Source: Spirochaetales bacterium (GTDB lineage Bacteria > Spirochaetota > Spirochaetia > JAFGXN01). Taken from it: DNA of 41,206 nucleotides. Position 1 is the stretch's first letter, and every line of letters starts with the position of its first letter. The DNA is taken from the NCBI GenBank assembly GCA_016936615.1, contig JAFGXN010000115.1:1-41206 (forward strand), read 5' to 3'. Under the pieces are notes generated by a model. The model saw only the letters and a program-made list of their open reading frames with translations. It did not search any database and had not been told where the DNA came from. The position numbers were made by a program, and so were the translations under genes. Positions 32,906 to 41,193 of this stretch are shown here, piece by piece.

Positions 32906-33999
32906 TCTTTACCATACCTTATTCGCGGATCTATGAGGGCTAGAACAATATCAGAGACTATCATTCCCAACATGACAAGAAAGCTGATAAACATCAGATT
33001 CGCCATCACAATATTGTAATCCTCCTGCTTTACCGCCTCAAATGTAAGATTACCAACACCAGGATATGAAAAAATTATCTCCATCAACAGTGAGCCTGAG
33101 AACAAGTCCGCAAAGAGATTAGCACTCGAAGTAACATAGGGATTCAGGGTATTGCGAAAGGCGTGAGAAAAGACAATTCGCTTCTGACTCACACCCCTTG
33201 CCCGAAGTAGCCGTGTATATGGCTTGTTCAGCTGATCTAACATTGTCGAGCGGATCATCCTCATTGTCCCACCAACACCAAGCAGAAATGCTGCAAACAA
33301 AGGCCCTGAAATATGGTGAAGATAATCAAAGATATACAGAAAACCTCGCTCAGAAAATGTATAATCAGGAATAGCCTTACTAGGAAAAATCCCAGTCTTA
33401 AACCCGATAAACTGTATCAGAATCAACATAAATAATCCTGGAAACGAGTGAAGAATCAGAGCCCCCGTAGTAGCGTATCCATCGATACGACTCCCAGCCT
33501 TTGAAGAAAAGTAAATACCAATAACAAAAGAGAGAATAGTAACCACGAACAAGGCAATAATATTGAAAGTAACGGAGAATCTCATAGCAGGACCAAGAAG
33601 CTCAGCAACAGACTCACCAGTTGTAATTTTTCTTCCAAGATCTCTGCGAAGAATAACATCACCCAGCCACTTCATATACCTGACAAAGAAATTATCATTC
33701 AAGTGAAATTCATCCTTTAAGTCCTCAATCTGCTTTTCTGTCAACACATTATCAGTTCCAGCCTGCCCGCCCTGAGAAAAAGAAAGCTTAGCAGCATAAT
33801 CATCAACCGCATCCCCCGGAGTCAAGGCCATTAACCCGAAGACAAGCAAGCCCAGCAGAAACATCATCAGAATCATGGTGGAAATTCTAGAAGCAAGAAA
33901 GAAGGCAAAAGGATGCCTCACTGAAAAAGGCTCTTTTCCACCAGAAGAGACTGCAAATCTTATTTTTTTTAAAAATTTACTATTTTTCACCTTTTGCAT
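32902..33999 (-). CDS. oppB: Oligopeptide-type ABC transporter permease OppB
   Basis: A permease of up to 365 residues with six membrane helices. It shows the N-terminal helix near residue 40, the LTPGDAVDD segment, and the EAA-like loop RARGVSQKRIVFSHAFRNTLNP near 275. The first 30 residues are basic. Its start is uncertain: ATG 33999 sits right behind AAAGG, while GTG 33990 gives better spacing. It overlaps oppA by 20 bases, and its ribosome site lies inside oppA. It pairs with OppC. Confidence 0.9.
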   Translation of the reverse strand: MQKVKNSKFLKKIRFAVSSGGKEPFSVRHPFAFFLASRISTMILMMFLLGLLVFGLMALTPGDAVDDYAAKLSFSQGGQAGTDNVLTEKQIEDLKDEFHLNDNFFVRYMKWLGDVILRRDLGRKITTGESVAELLGPAMRFSVTFNIIALFVVTILSFVIGIYFSSKAGSRIDGYATTGALILHSFPGLFMLILIQFIGFKTGIFPSKAIPDYTFSERGFLYIFDYLHHISGPLFAAFLLGVGGTMRMIRSTMLDQLNKPYTRLLRARGVSQKRIVFSHAFRNTLNPYVTSSANLFADLFSGSLLMEIIFSYPGVGNLTFEAVKQEDYNIVMANLMFISFLVMLGMIVSDIVLALIDPRIRYGKE

Positions 34000-35911
34000 C
34001 CTTTAAATAAAGGTATTTAACCTCAGAAAAGAACCACTCGCCCTCGTTAAATGCATCAAATCTTACATTCCCAACCTTAGTATTGAAAATCCTGAATCGA
34101 CCCGGATAGACAAGATAAAATAGAGGTAACTCTTCAAGAATTATCTGCTGATACTCATCCCAGATAACCTTAGCCTTATCCTTATCAAGGGTCTTTGAAC
34201 CTTTGTGATAGAGATAATCTATCCGCTTCTCCCAATCTGTAGCAGGGGACTCCTGCAATGGATACCAGAGATGGAGATTTCCACTAGACTGCCAGATATT
34301 TGAACCACTTATAGGCCAGAAATTAGATCCACCAAAGCTAAGCAGACAGGCTTCCCACTTGTAAGTTGAAGTCAAAGAATCTATAAGTGTGTAAAAATCA
34401 ACAGGCCGTAGAACAATCGTAATCCCAACCTTCTTAGCCTCATCGACAAAGATATTCAACATATTAGTAACCATCTCATTCCCCTCACCATAGGCAAGAT
34501 CAAATTTCACTTGATTACCATTTTTATCATACATCAAACCATCCTTGCCTTGAGTTATTCCAATAGAGGCAAGTAACTCGACAGCACGGGAAAGGTCATA
34601 GAGATACTCAAGCTGAATATCAGGATTATACATATAATTTGCAGGCGCAAAGAAATCCTTTGCTGGCTCGCCAAGACCTCTATAGATAGTATCAACAACA
34701 CGTTCTCTATTAAAAATACAAGACATTGCCTGTCTGAACTGCTTCTTTGTAAACCAGTGATAAAAAGGCTCATCCTTATTCACAGGATTCTGATTAAAGC
34801 TGATAAAAGGAGAGTTCATAGCTGCCCCACCTGAATAGATAACATATTTATCAGGATACCCCTCCTGCAAATCTAAAAAATAGTCAAATCTATGTGGCGG
34901 AACCCCTACCGTGAATATTTTACCTTTTTCAAACTCATCAATAATTGCATCCTCAGATGACATAAATCTAATATCTATCTCATCAAGATATGGCAATGCA
35001 TTACCCCACTCATCCTTCTGATAGAAGTAAGGATTGCGCTTCAATGTCATTCGCCTGTTTGAAATATACTCTTCTATATAGAAAGGACCAGCCGAAGGTA
35101 ACTGCTTCGTATCTGAACCAATCCCAAAAAGAGCCTTGACCGCCTTAATATCCTCATTCGCAGCAATCTGCTCCTGCGTAAATCCAGATTTAGCCGCCTT
35201 ATAGATAAATGCAGGCGCAAAATTCATATTAGTCGATAGCATAGGATTTTCCACAACCTGAGGAAAGATAAAAATAAAAGATTTCTCATCAAGGACATAC
35301 CCCTCAATCTTTGACATAGAGCCATCAGGCATCTGCATAAAATTCCCTGCATAACCGATATTCTGAAATCTCGGATCCCCGACAATCTCATTATACCAGA
35401 AGATAGCATCCTCAGCCACAACAGGCCTAGTCTCTCCGCTCTCAGGAAGATACCACACTGCATCATCCCGAATAGTATAGACAATACCAAGACCATCAGA
35501 AGGAATAGAGTTTATAATCTTTCTCTGGACAGAATCATAATTTTTACCAGACAAGAACTTATTCTTATCGTCAACAATCTCATAACTGGCAATATCATCA
35601 CTCCACGAGCGAAGATTAGGGTCATATCCAAGTAAATATGGATAAAGCAATGTGAGAATATTACTAGTAGTAGCATCTGAAGGATTAGCCATATTCAGAG
35701 TCTTAGGCGCAGGATCTAGAATCATACGATAACGCCCGCCATAGAGACCCTCTTCATATGCAACAGAAGTCGGAACACTCAAAGTACCTTCCAGAAATCT
35801 CTGCGTATTTGCAGCTCGTTCAGCATCAAGCTGATCCCTGTCAACCTGCTTCTTAGGACCCGAACAGCCTACAAGCAAAGAAAAAACAATTAAACAATAG
35901 ACAATTTTCAT
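33980..35911 (-). CDS. oppA: Extracytoplasmic solute-binding lipoprotein OppA-type
   Basis: A 643-residue solute-binding protein of the SBP_bac_5 family. It has a short signal peptide and lipobox LVGC (Cys16). Blocks of the family include the RMILDPAPKTLNMANPSDATT opening, AGPFYIEEYISNRRMTLKRNPYFY near 280, and the C-terminal ELPLFYLVYPGRFRIFN. It captures substrate (probably peptide) outside and delivers it to OppBC. No ribosome site precedes its ATG, and a strong promoter places the transcript start at or next to the ATG, so the mRNA looks leaderless. It heads the opp operon. Confidence 0.9.
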   Translation of the reverse strand: MKIVYCLIVFSLLVGCSGPKKQVDRDQLDAERAANTQRFLEGTLSVPTSVAYEEGLYGGRYRMILDPAPKTLNMANPSDATTSNILTLLYPYLLGYDPNLRSWSDDIASYEIVDDKNKFLSGKNYDSVQRKIINSIPSDGLGIVYTIRDDAVWYLPESGETRPVVAEDAIFWYNEIVGDPRFQNIGYAGNFMQMPDGSMSKIEGYVLDEKSFIFIFPQVVENPMLSTNMNFAPAFIYKAAKSGFTQEQIAANEDIKAVKALFGIGSDTKQLPSAGPFYIEEYISNRRMTLKRNPYFYQKDEWGNALPYLDEIDIRFMSSEDAIIDEFEKGKIFTVGVPPHRFDYFLDLQEGYPDKYVIYSGGAAMNSPFISFNQNPVNKDEPFYHWFTKKQFRQAMSCIFNRERVVDTIYRGLGEPAKDFFAPANYMYNPDIQLEYLYDLSRAVELLASIGITQGKDGLMYDKNGNQVKFDLAYGEGNEMVTNMLNIFVDEAKKVGITIVLRPVDFYTLIDSLTSTYKWEACLLSFGGSNFWPISGSNIWQSSGNLHLWYPLQESPATDWEKRIDYLYHKGSKTLDKDKAKVIWDEYQQIILEELPLFYLVYPGRFRIFNTKVGNVRFDAFNEGEWFFSEVKYLYLKDAKGEK

Positions 35912-35916
35912 AGCTA

Positions 35917-35945
35917 ATTTTACAACGCATATTTAATTATTTCAA
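35917..35945 (-). promoter_or_regulatory. Strong promoter abutting oppA start (leaderless)
   Basis: Minus strand: -35 TTGAAA (35945-35940), 17-bp spacer, -10 TAAAAT (35922-35917). Only five bases separate the -10 from the ATG at 35911, so the predicted start is the ATG itself. Confidence 0.65.
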
Positions 35946-35961
35946 TATAAAAAATCCATGA

Positions 35962-35967
35962 TATAAT
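35962..35967 (+). promoter_or_regulatory. -10 box for the sdhABE operon
   Basis: Consensus TATAAT 17 bases before the sdhA ATG. Its -35 is weak. The AGGGAG ribosome site lies between them. Confidence 0.45.
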
Positions 35968-35984
35968 TATGCAGGGAGATGTAG

Positions 35985-37826
35985 ATGGATTTTGATCTTA
36001 TTATAATTGGCGCTGGGCTTGCTGGATGCTGTGCAGGAATTACTGCCGCACAGAACAATCTCAGGACAGCAGTCATCTCAAAGGTTCATCCCCTGCGCAG
36101 CCACTCAGTTGCAGCCCAGGGCGGAATAAACATTCCAATTGACGAACAAGACATAGAGCTCCATATCAGAGAGACACTTGCATCAGGCAGCGGAATTGCT
36201 GACGCAGATGCAGTAAGTTTTATAGTAAAAAATGCCCAACAATCTGTGGAGTTTCTCCAGAAGTGCGGAAGTCTGCTCCAGATTGAGCAATCAGGCGAAC
36301 TTGCCCGACGCAATTTCGGCGGACAGAAGGTGGCTCGAACCTGCTACTACAAAGATAGAACCGGCCTCAGCCTCCTCAACACCGCATACGAACAGGCGCT
36401 GCGAGCCGGCGTGCAATTCTTCGACGAGTGCGAAGTCTTTGACATACAGCTCAAATCTGCTGAGAACAATCTCCACACAATCAAGACGTGGAAGAAAGAT
36501 AAAGGAAAAATTTTAAACTTCACAAGCGAATTTCTGCTTATCGCTAACGGTGGCTATGCTGGAATCTACCCCCGCAACTCCAACTGCCTCGGCAATATCG
36601 GAAATATCCAATCGATACTCTTTCAGAAAGGCATCCCACTGATAGATCTGGAATTTGTCCAATTTCACCCGACAGGACTCACCCGAAGCGGAATACTCCT
36701 CTCCGAGGCTGCCCGCGGCGAAGGTGGCTACCTGCTCAACAGCCAAGGCAGACGATTCATGACAGATTATGATGAGCGGGCAGAATTAGCACCGCGCGAC
36801 ATTGTTGCCAGAGCAATCTTTACCGAGATAGAGCAAGGCCGAGGTGTCGACTCAGGCGATGGAAGAAAGACAGCAGTCCACCTGGATCTGCGCCACATAA
36901 GCAGAGATAAAATTCTGGAGAAACTCCCCGAGATATACGACCTGGTTCTCAACTTCACCGGCAAGGATTTGTCGCAAGAACTAATCGAAGTTGCCCCGAC
37001 TGCACATTACTCGATGGGCGGGCTCCCAGTCAACGCCAACGGGCAGGTTCTCGGGCCAAGCCTCACCCCCGTCGATGGATTATTCGCAGCTGGAGAGGCC
37101 GCGTGCATGAGCCTTCACGGCGCAAACCGCCTCGGCGGCAACTCACTGCTAGAGACCATCGTCGGTGGATTCCTTGCCGGTAGCTCAATCTGCCTTTCCA
37201 AGAAAAAAGCAGATCTCACGACACCGCTACTCCCCTCGCTCACGCTAGATAGATTTCTTGCCGAAGCAGAGAAAACCCGCCCCGAGGGCAATGGAATTTT
37301 TTCTCAGAAGGAGAACTGCAATCTCACCCTGCCTCAGCTCACCACAATTCTAACACAGTTCCCGGCGCAAGAGTTCGCGCAAATTGCTCCAAACTTTTCA
37401 TTTATTATAGAAGAAATCAAGCAAAGTCTCGCCAACGGCGCTGGGATATTCCGCGACCAAAGCCGACTTGCAGACTCAGCTTCGAAGCTGGAGAGAATAA
37501 ACGCCAGCATAAATCAAATTTTTTCCCAGCTAGAAGAGAGAGCTACCGCAAAAGCATCAACAGACACAACAAGCAGGCAATCCACCGACAGCCTGCTCGC
37601 GCAACCCTACCTTCCAGCGGCACAAGAGCTGCTTGACCTACGCTGCCACCTGATCCTCTCACAGCTGATAATCGAGAGTGCTGACGCACGCAAAGAGTCG
37701 CGGGCAGCCCACCAGCGCAGCGATTTCCCGACAACCGACACGAATTTTCAAGCCCACTCGCTGATCTACCTCGAGGGCTCGAAACTCATGATAAAATACA
37801 CCGGGGTGAACAATGGACAAGAATAA
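35985..37826 (+). CDS. sdhA: Succinate dehydrogenase/fumarate reductase flavoprotein
   Basis: A 613-residue FAD subunit interconverting succinate and fumarate. It starts directly with the dinucleotide motif DFDLIIIGAGLAG (no Tat signal, so cytoplasmic), has RSHSVAAQGG with His40 as the covalent-FAD residue, HPTGL (228-232), ARGEGG (243-248), catalytic Arg271 in LAPRDIVAR, and NRLGGNSLL near the C-terminus. The C-terminal region (about 430-600) is more variable, with a Thr/Ser-rich loop. The coding sequence is richer in GC than the neighbours to its left. It overlaps sdhB by 14 bases. Fumarate reduction is the likelier direction in an anaerobe. Confidence 0.93.
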   Translation: MDFDLIIIGAGLAGCCAGITAAQNNLRTAVISKVHPLRSHSVAAQGGINIPIDEQDIELHIRETLASGSGIADADAVSFIVKNAQQSVEFLQKCGSLLQIEQSGELARRNFGGQKVARTCYYKDRTGLSLLNTAYEQALRAGVQFFDECEVFDIQLKSAENNLHTIKTWKKDKGKILNFTSEFLLIANGGYAGIYPRNSNCLGNIGNIQSILFQKGIPLIDLEFVQFHPTGLTRSGILLSEAARGEGGYLLNSQGRRFMTDYDERAELAPRDIVARAIFTEIEQGRGVDSGDGRKTAVHLDLRHISRDKILEKLPEIYDLVLNFTGKDLSQELIEVAPTAHYSMGGLPVNANGQVLGPSLTPVDGLFAAGEAACMSLHGANRLGGNSLLETIVGGFLAGSSICLSKKKADLTTPLLPSLTLDRFLAEAEKTRPEGNGIFSQKENCNLTLPQLTTILTQFPAQEFAQIAPNFSFIIEEIKQSLANGAGIFRDQSRLADSASKLERINASINQIFSQLEERATAKASTDTTSRQSTDSLLAQPYLPAAQELLDLRCHLILSQLIIESADARKESRAAHQRSDFPTTDTNFQAHSLIYLEGSKLMIKYTGVNNGQE

Positions 37827-38904
37827 CAAGACAATGCCAACTACCACACAGTCAACAATCAATACACCACAGGCTGTCAGCCATACACAAGAATCAGCAA
37901 CACGCGAAATAGTCCTGCAAATCTACCGCTTCGACGGCAGAAACTCGAGATACTCGCTAGTCAAGGTTACCGCCGCCCCCAACGACTCACTACTAGACAT
38001 TTTCCACAAGGTCAAAGCCACAACTCTCCCCGACTTTGCCTACCGCTACTCATGCCGCCACGGAATCTGCGGCAGCTGTGCAATCCGAATCGACAACATC
38101 CCAGTCCTCGCCTGCAAGGCACGCCTGCGCGACTACCTGCGCCCCGGCACAACCCATCTACGCATCGACCCACTCGCACCGCAGCAAGTCCTTCGCGACC
38201 TGATCTGCGACGAAAGCTCATACCGCAAATCGATAGAGACCATTATCAAGCCATATATAATTAATTTTTTAGGAAAAAACCTTTGTCCACCAGCTGCCAC
38301 TCCACCGACGAAGCAGCCCCACCGACAAATTGAACAATCCATCTACGCGGCTGCAAGTCTCCAGGAAATTCTCCCCGACCCTGATCTTCTCAAGAACACA
38401 GAGGGCTGCATCAACTGTGGAATCTGCTACTACACCTGCCCCGCAGTTGTCGAAGGTGAGTTCCCAGGACCAGCCGCTGCAGCAAAACTTTTCAGGTTCA
38501 CAGTAGATTCTCGCGACAACTGCTACTCAGAACGGCTGAAATTAGCAGACCAGCTACTATGGAACTGCGTAAAATGCATGAAATGTGTCGAACTCTGCCC
38601 GCGCGGGCTAAAACCCTACTATAGAATTCAGGATTTACTCAATTCAGCCTACTCGAACAGGCTGAATGAACATTCAAGCGACCTCTCCCACGCAAAAGGA
38701 GTCGAAGAGTCTATATTCCTGACTGGTCAGCTCAACGACATCTACGTCGGTGCACGAACATCGATTTTTACATTTATAAAAATGCTCCCCACCGGAATAA
38801 AATCCGTGCTCAAGGGGAATTATAATTTTTTTGCAATATACAAGGTAAAAAACAAGCGATCAATCCGCAGACTTCTGAAGCGAGGTAGCAAAAATGAGCA
38901 ATAA
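37813..38904 (+). CDS. sdhB: Succinate dehydrogenase/fumarate reductase iron-sulfur subunit (8Fe type)
   Basis: A 363-residue electron-transfer subunit. A Thr/Gln-rich N-terminal 30 residues precede a [2Fe-2S] domain with Cys81, 86, 89 and 101. The C-terminal domain has two complete CxxCxxCxxxC motifs: Cys199-209 and Cys252-262. In classical enzymes the second motif lacks one Cys and builds a [3Fe-4S] centre; here both predict [4Fe-4S], as in the TfrB/CCG-linked group. A C-terminal extension (about 275-363) has a basic end. It overlaps sdhA by 14 bases and sdhE by 11. Confidence 0.9.
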   Translation: MDKNNKTMPTTTQSTINTPQAVSHTQESATREIVLQIYRFDGRNSRYSLVKVTAAPNDSLLDIFHKVKATTLPDFAYRYSCRHGICGSCAIRIDNIPVLACKARLRDYLRPGTTHLRIDPLAPQQVLRDLICDESSYRKSIETIIKPYIINFLGKNLCPPAATPPTKQPHRQIEQSIYAAASLQEILPDPDLLKNTEGCINCGICYYTCPAVVEGEFPGPAAAAKLFRFTVDSRDNCYSERLKLADQLLWNCVKCMKCVELCPRGLKPYYRIQDLLNSAYSNRLNEHSSDLSHAKGVEESIFLTGQLNDIYVGARTSIFTFIKMLPTGIKSVLKGNYNFFAIYKVKNKRSIRRLLKRGSKNEQ

Positions 38905-39739
38905 AAAACCAACTAGCACGGCAAGCAGCGCAGCAATCTCTCCACGATATGTGATTTTCCCAGGGTGCGTACCTTCGGTAGCTGAACGCAAAGTGCTGCG
39001 CGACTTTTTCCGCGTAGCAAAGCGGCTAGCAATCCCCATCATCCAGGAAAAAGCCTTCTCCTGCTGCGGCGGCGCTCACCTTCAGGACATAAGCGTCGAG
39101 AAATCGCTGCTGCTCAACGCCCGCAATCTCGCACTAGCCGAACAGTCAGGCGACATCCTCATCACAATCTGCAATACCTGCCAGTTAAGCCTGCTAGAAT
39201 CCAAGACCTACCTCGACAAACACCCGCAGCAGCTGAAAGAGATAAACAACATCCTAGCCGCCGAGGGGCTCCCTCCCTACACAGGAAAGATCCAGATAAG
39301 ACATTTTCTCTACATTCTCTATGATTTTATCGTAGCAAATCCAAGCCCTGCCATACTAGAAAAAATCCAGCAGGCGCCGCAGCAGAAAATCTACCCATAT
39401 TACGGCTGCCACCTGCTGCGACCATCCTGCATGAACCAATCACAGCAAGACGCAGAGGAGACCTGGTCGCCGCAGATCTTCACCCAGCTGATAGAAGCCT
39501 GCGGAAGTGAAGCTGTAACCGGGAGACTAAACCTCGACTGCTGCGGCTTCCACCGCGTCCTAACCACCCCCCGCACCAGCACCAGCCTCGCCCAAGCCAT
39601 CACCGACGAGGCAATTGCCCTCGAAGCCAGCACGCTCCTGACCACCTGCCCATTGTGCAAATTCTCACTGTCGCTAGTCAAACAATCGAAGGTGAAGATC
39701 CTCCACGTCGAAGAGTGGCTAGCACGGATGCTCAAATGA
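38894..39739 (+). CDS. sdhE: CCG-domain (HdrB/SdhE-type) subunit of fumarate reductase
   Basis: A 281-residue protein with two CCG cysteine-rich domains. First: PGCVP (Cys25), SCCGG (Cys57-58), CNTC (Cys93, 96). Second: YGCHL (Cys172), DCCGF (Cys216-217), CPLC (Cys252, 255). Such domains bind unusual [4Fe-4S] clusters in heterodisulfide reductase HdrB and in the E subunit of non-classical succinate:quinone reductases, where they replace the transmembrane cytochrome b. No hydrophobic anchor gene follows. GAGG precedes the ATG, which overlaps sdhB. Its 3' end borders the repeated DNA described separately. Confidence 0.88.
   Translation: MSNKKPTSTASSAAISPRYVIFPGCVPSVAERKVLRDFFRVAKRLAIPIIQEKAFSCCGGAHLQDISVEKSLLLNARNLALAEQSGDILITICNTCQLSLLESKTYLDKHPQQLKEINNILAAEGLPPYTGKIQIRHFLYILYDFIVANPSPAILEKIQQAPQQKIYPYYGCHLLRPSCMNQSQQDAEETWSPQIFTQLIEACGSEAVTGRLNLDCCGFHRVLTTPRTSTSLAQAITDEAIALEASTLLTTCPLCKFSLSLVKQSKVKILHVEEWLARMLK
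39680..39694 (+). repeat. 15-bp direct repeat, copy in sdhE
   Basis: AAACAATCGAAGGTG, 45 bases before the sdhE stop; the identical 15-mer ends the window at 41192-41206, right behind the hepT stop. Confidence 0.75.
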
Positions 39740-39754
39740 AACTATGTGGATAGA
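39727..39754 (+). repeat. Repeat junction: sdhE 3' end joined to hepT-start-like sequence
   Basis: 39727-39741 (GATGCTCAAATGAAA) recurs with one mismatch at 40501-40515, and 39738-39754 (GAAACTATGTGGATAGA) recurs with one mismatch at 40844-40860, where it holds the hepT start. Here the two are fused through the shared GAAA. Confidence 0.6.
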
Positions 39755-39771
39755 TTTTTTTAAAAATTTCT

Positions 39772-40384
39772 TTACTCGTCTGCTAGCTCAATTCTTTTAA
39801 ACTCTTGCTCAAATTCCTCTACTGTGGGTAAAGAGTCTTTAAACTCACGTGGAAGTTTTTCTATTACCTGATATTCACTAACACCAATAGGATTGCCAAT
39901 TTTCTTTAATGAGTATTCTGCAGTGATTTTGTCTTTAGATGTGATGAAGTAAGACATTTCTACTCCATCCATTTTCCAAAACGTTCTTTACGTAAAAAGT
40001 AGCTTCTTTCGTTTCTTTACATTGTGAAATAATTACAATATTACTACCCCAAGGGATTTGCACTAATTGGGCAACAACTTGTTGCCCAATTTCATCTTTA
40101 CTCCAAAACAAGAACCATTGTCTTACATATTTAAGATTTCTTTCAGAAAAACCACTTACCTCAGGAAATGCTTTTTTTAAATCTTTGCTCAAATTCTTCA
40201 AGAAATTGCTTCCCCATTTATACTTTGTCTGCATATCCACAATATCGTTCCCAAGCCCCCAATAGAAATTTAAAAGCTCTCTATTTACAGAAATACTTGC
40301 CTTAATTTGCGAATTTCTAAACTTTAACTTTAAATCAGCAATCCAATCTCTGTACGCTGCATTATCAATAAAACTTTCAATAAT
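39772..40384 (-). pseudogene. Decayed DUF1016/YhcG-family nuclease gene
   Basis: Two out-of-step fragments of one gene. The N-terminal fragment (from about 40384 to 39935) reads ESFIDNAAYRDWIADLK, then ISVNRELLNFYWGLG, then FSERNLKYVRQW and LENGWSRNVLL, the typical DUF1016 N-domain. The C-terminal fragment (39972 to 39772) reads TSKDKITAEYSLKKIGNPIGVSEY, then LPREFKDSLP, the end of the PDDEXK nuclease domain. About 170-190 residues between them, including the nuclease core, are missing and the frame changes at about 39937. The start also looks lost: a GGAGG at 40390-40386 is followed by ATT codons rather than ATG. A TATAAT (minus, 40408-40403) remains upstream. Confidence 0.8.
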
Positions 40385-40500
40385 ACCTCCGCACCTTCAA
40401 AAATTATACCATGAAGATATTATTTCAGCCTTCTCGACAATTCAGAATTTAAATATTTTTGAATTTTTCTGAAATGCCCAACAGCTAGACGTGAGGCGAA

Positions 40501-40515
40501 GATGCTTAAATGAAA
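40501..40515 (+). repeat. Degenerate copy of sdhE 3' end
   Basis: GATGCTTAAATGAAA, 14 of 15 bases identical to the sdhE stop region (39727-39741), located just ahead of mntA. Confidence 0.55.
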
Positions 40516-40556
40516 ATCATTTGCTATATCTAAAATTTTCAGATATACTAAAAGCG

Positions 40557-40859
40557 ATGAACAAACTTTTATTGTCAAACAAAACAGAATTACTCTCCTT
40601 ATGCAAACAATTCAAAGTAAAGAGCCTCTATGTCTTTGGCTCCATACTTACTGAAAATTTTTCACAGGAAAGCGACATAGACTTCATTGTATCGTTCGAA
40701 GAGATTCCAGAGATTGAATATTCAGATTTTTACTTCGGACTCAAAGAAAACCTGGAGAAAATACTCAAACGCCCCGTCGACCTCATAATCGAAGAGACAA
40801 TAACAAATCCCTACCTCTTTTCAGAATACCAGGAAACACGAGAGAAACTATATGGATAG
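40557..40859 (+). CDS. mntA: MntA-type antitoxin nucleotidyltransferase
   Basis: A 100-residue minimal nucleotidyltransferase from the ATG at 40557. The open frame reaches a GTG at 40491, but that part covers the sdhE-tail repeat and looks non-coding. The catalytic signature is GS (28-29) followed by DID (Asp40, Asp42), with a later KRPVDLIIEE strand giving the third acidic residue. MntA antitoxins inactivate HepT by adding AMP to a Tyr near its active site. The gene overlaps hepT by 8 bases. The ribosome site is weak. Confidence 0.85.
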   Translation: MNKLLLSNKTELLSLCKQFKVKSLYVFGSILTENFSQESDIDFIVSFEEIPEIEYSDFYFGLKENLEKILKRPVDLIIEETITNPYLFSEYQETREKLYG

Positions 40860-41193
40860 AAAAGTTTTGAAATTACTTTATGATATCAAACTATCTATCG
40901 AATCAATAAATGACTTCACGAAAACTACTGTATCATTTGAAGAATACACCAGTAACAAGCTTTTAAAACGAGCAGTTGAAAGAGAGTTTGAAATAATAGG
41001 TGAAGCCCTCAATAATTCAATCAAAATTGATAAAAATCTGAAGATAAACAACTATCAAAAAATAATCAGTTTCAGAAACTACCTAATACACGGCTACTCA
41101 GATATTTCAGACAAAGTCGTCTACAGTATCATACTCAAGGATCTCAAACTTCTCGAAGATGAAGTTACGAACCTGCTAGGCACGAACAAATAA
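40852..41193 (+). CDS. hepT: HepT-type HEPN toxin ribonuclease
   Basis: A 113-residue HEPN (DUF86) protein. The RNase motif RNYLIHGY (residues 75-82) supplies catalytic Arg75 and His80 and the modifiable Tyr82. Length and motif match HepT toxins of type VII toxin-antitoxin systems, which cut RNA (tRNA in some) unless AMPylated by MntA. It overlaps mntA and so is translated in a coupled way. The stop is followed directly by the 15-bp sdhE repeat at the window edge. The gene looks intact. Confidence 0.9.
   Translation: MDRKVLKLLYDIKLSIESINDFTKTTVSFEEYTSNKLLKRAVEREFEIIGEALNNSIKIDKNLKINNYQKIISFRNYLIHGYSDISDKVVYSIILKDLKLLEDEVTNLLGTNK

Noticed and set aside
29810-35911. Nickel ABC importer (NikABCDE) instead of oligopeptide importer
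   Set aside because: The operon is far from the nickel cluster and the binding protein is long (643 residues) and Opp-like in its motifs. The substrate stays unproven, but nickel has no support.
40441-40473. TTCAGAA / TTCTGAA inverted repeat upstream of mntA as an operator
   Set aside because: Short half-sites with a 19-base AT-rich spacer, no promoter boxes fitting around it; too weak to list as a feature.
40491-40556. N-terminal extension of MntA from the GTG at 40491
   Set aside because: This stretch covers the sdhE-tail-like repeat and gives residues unlike the family; ATG 40557 yields a normal-length MntA.
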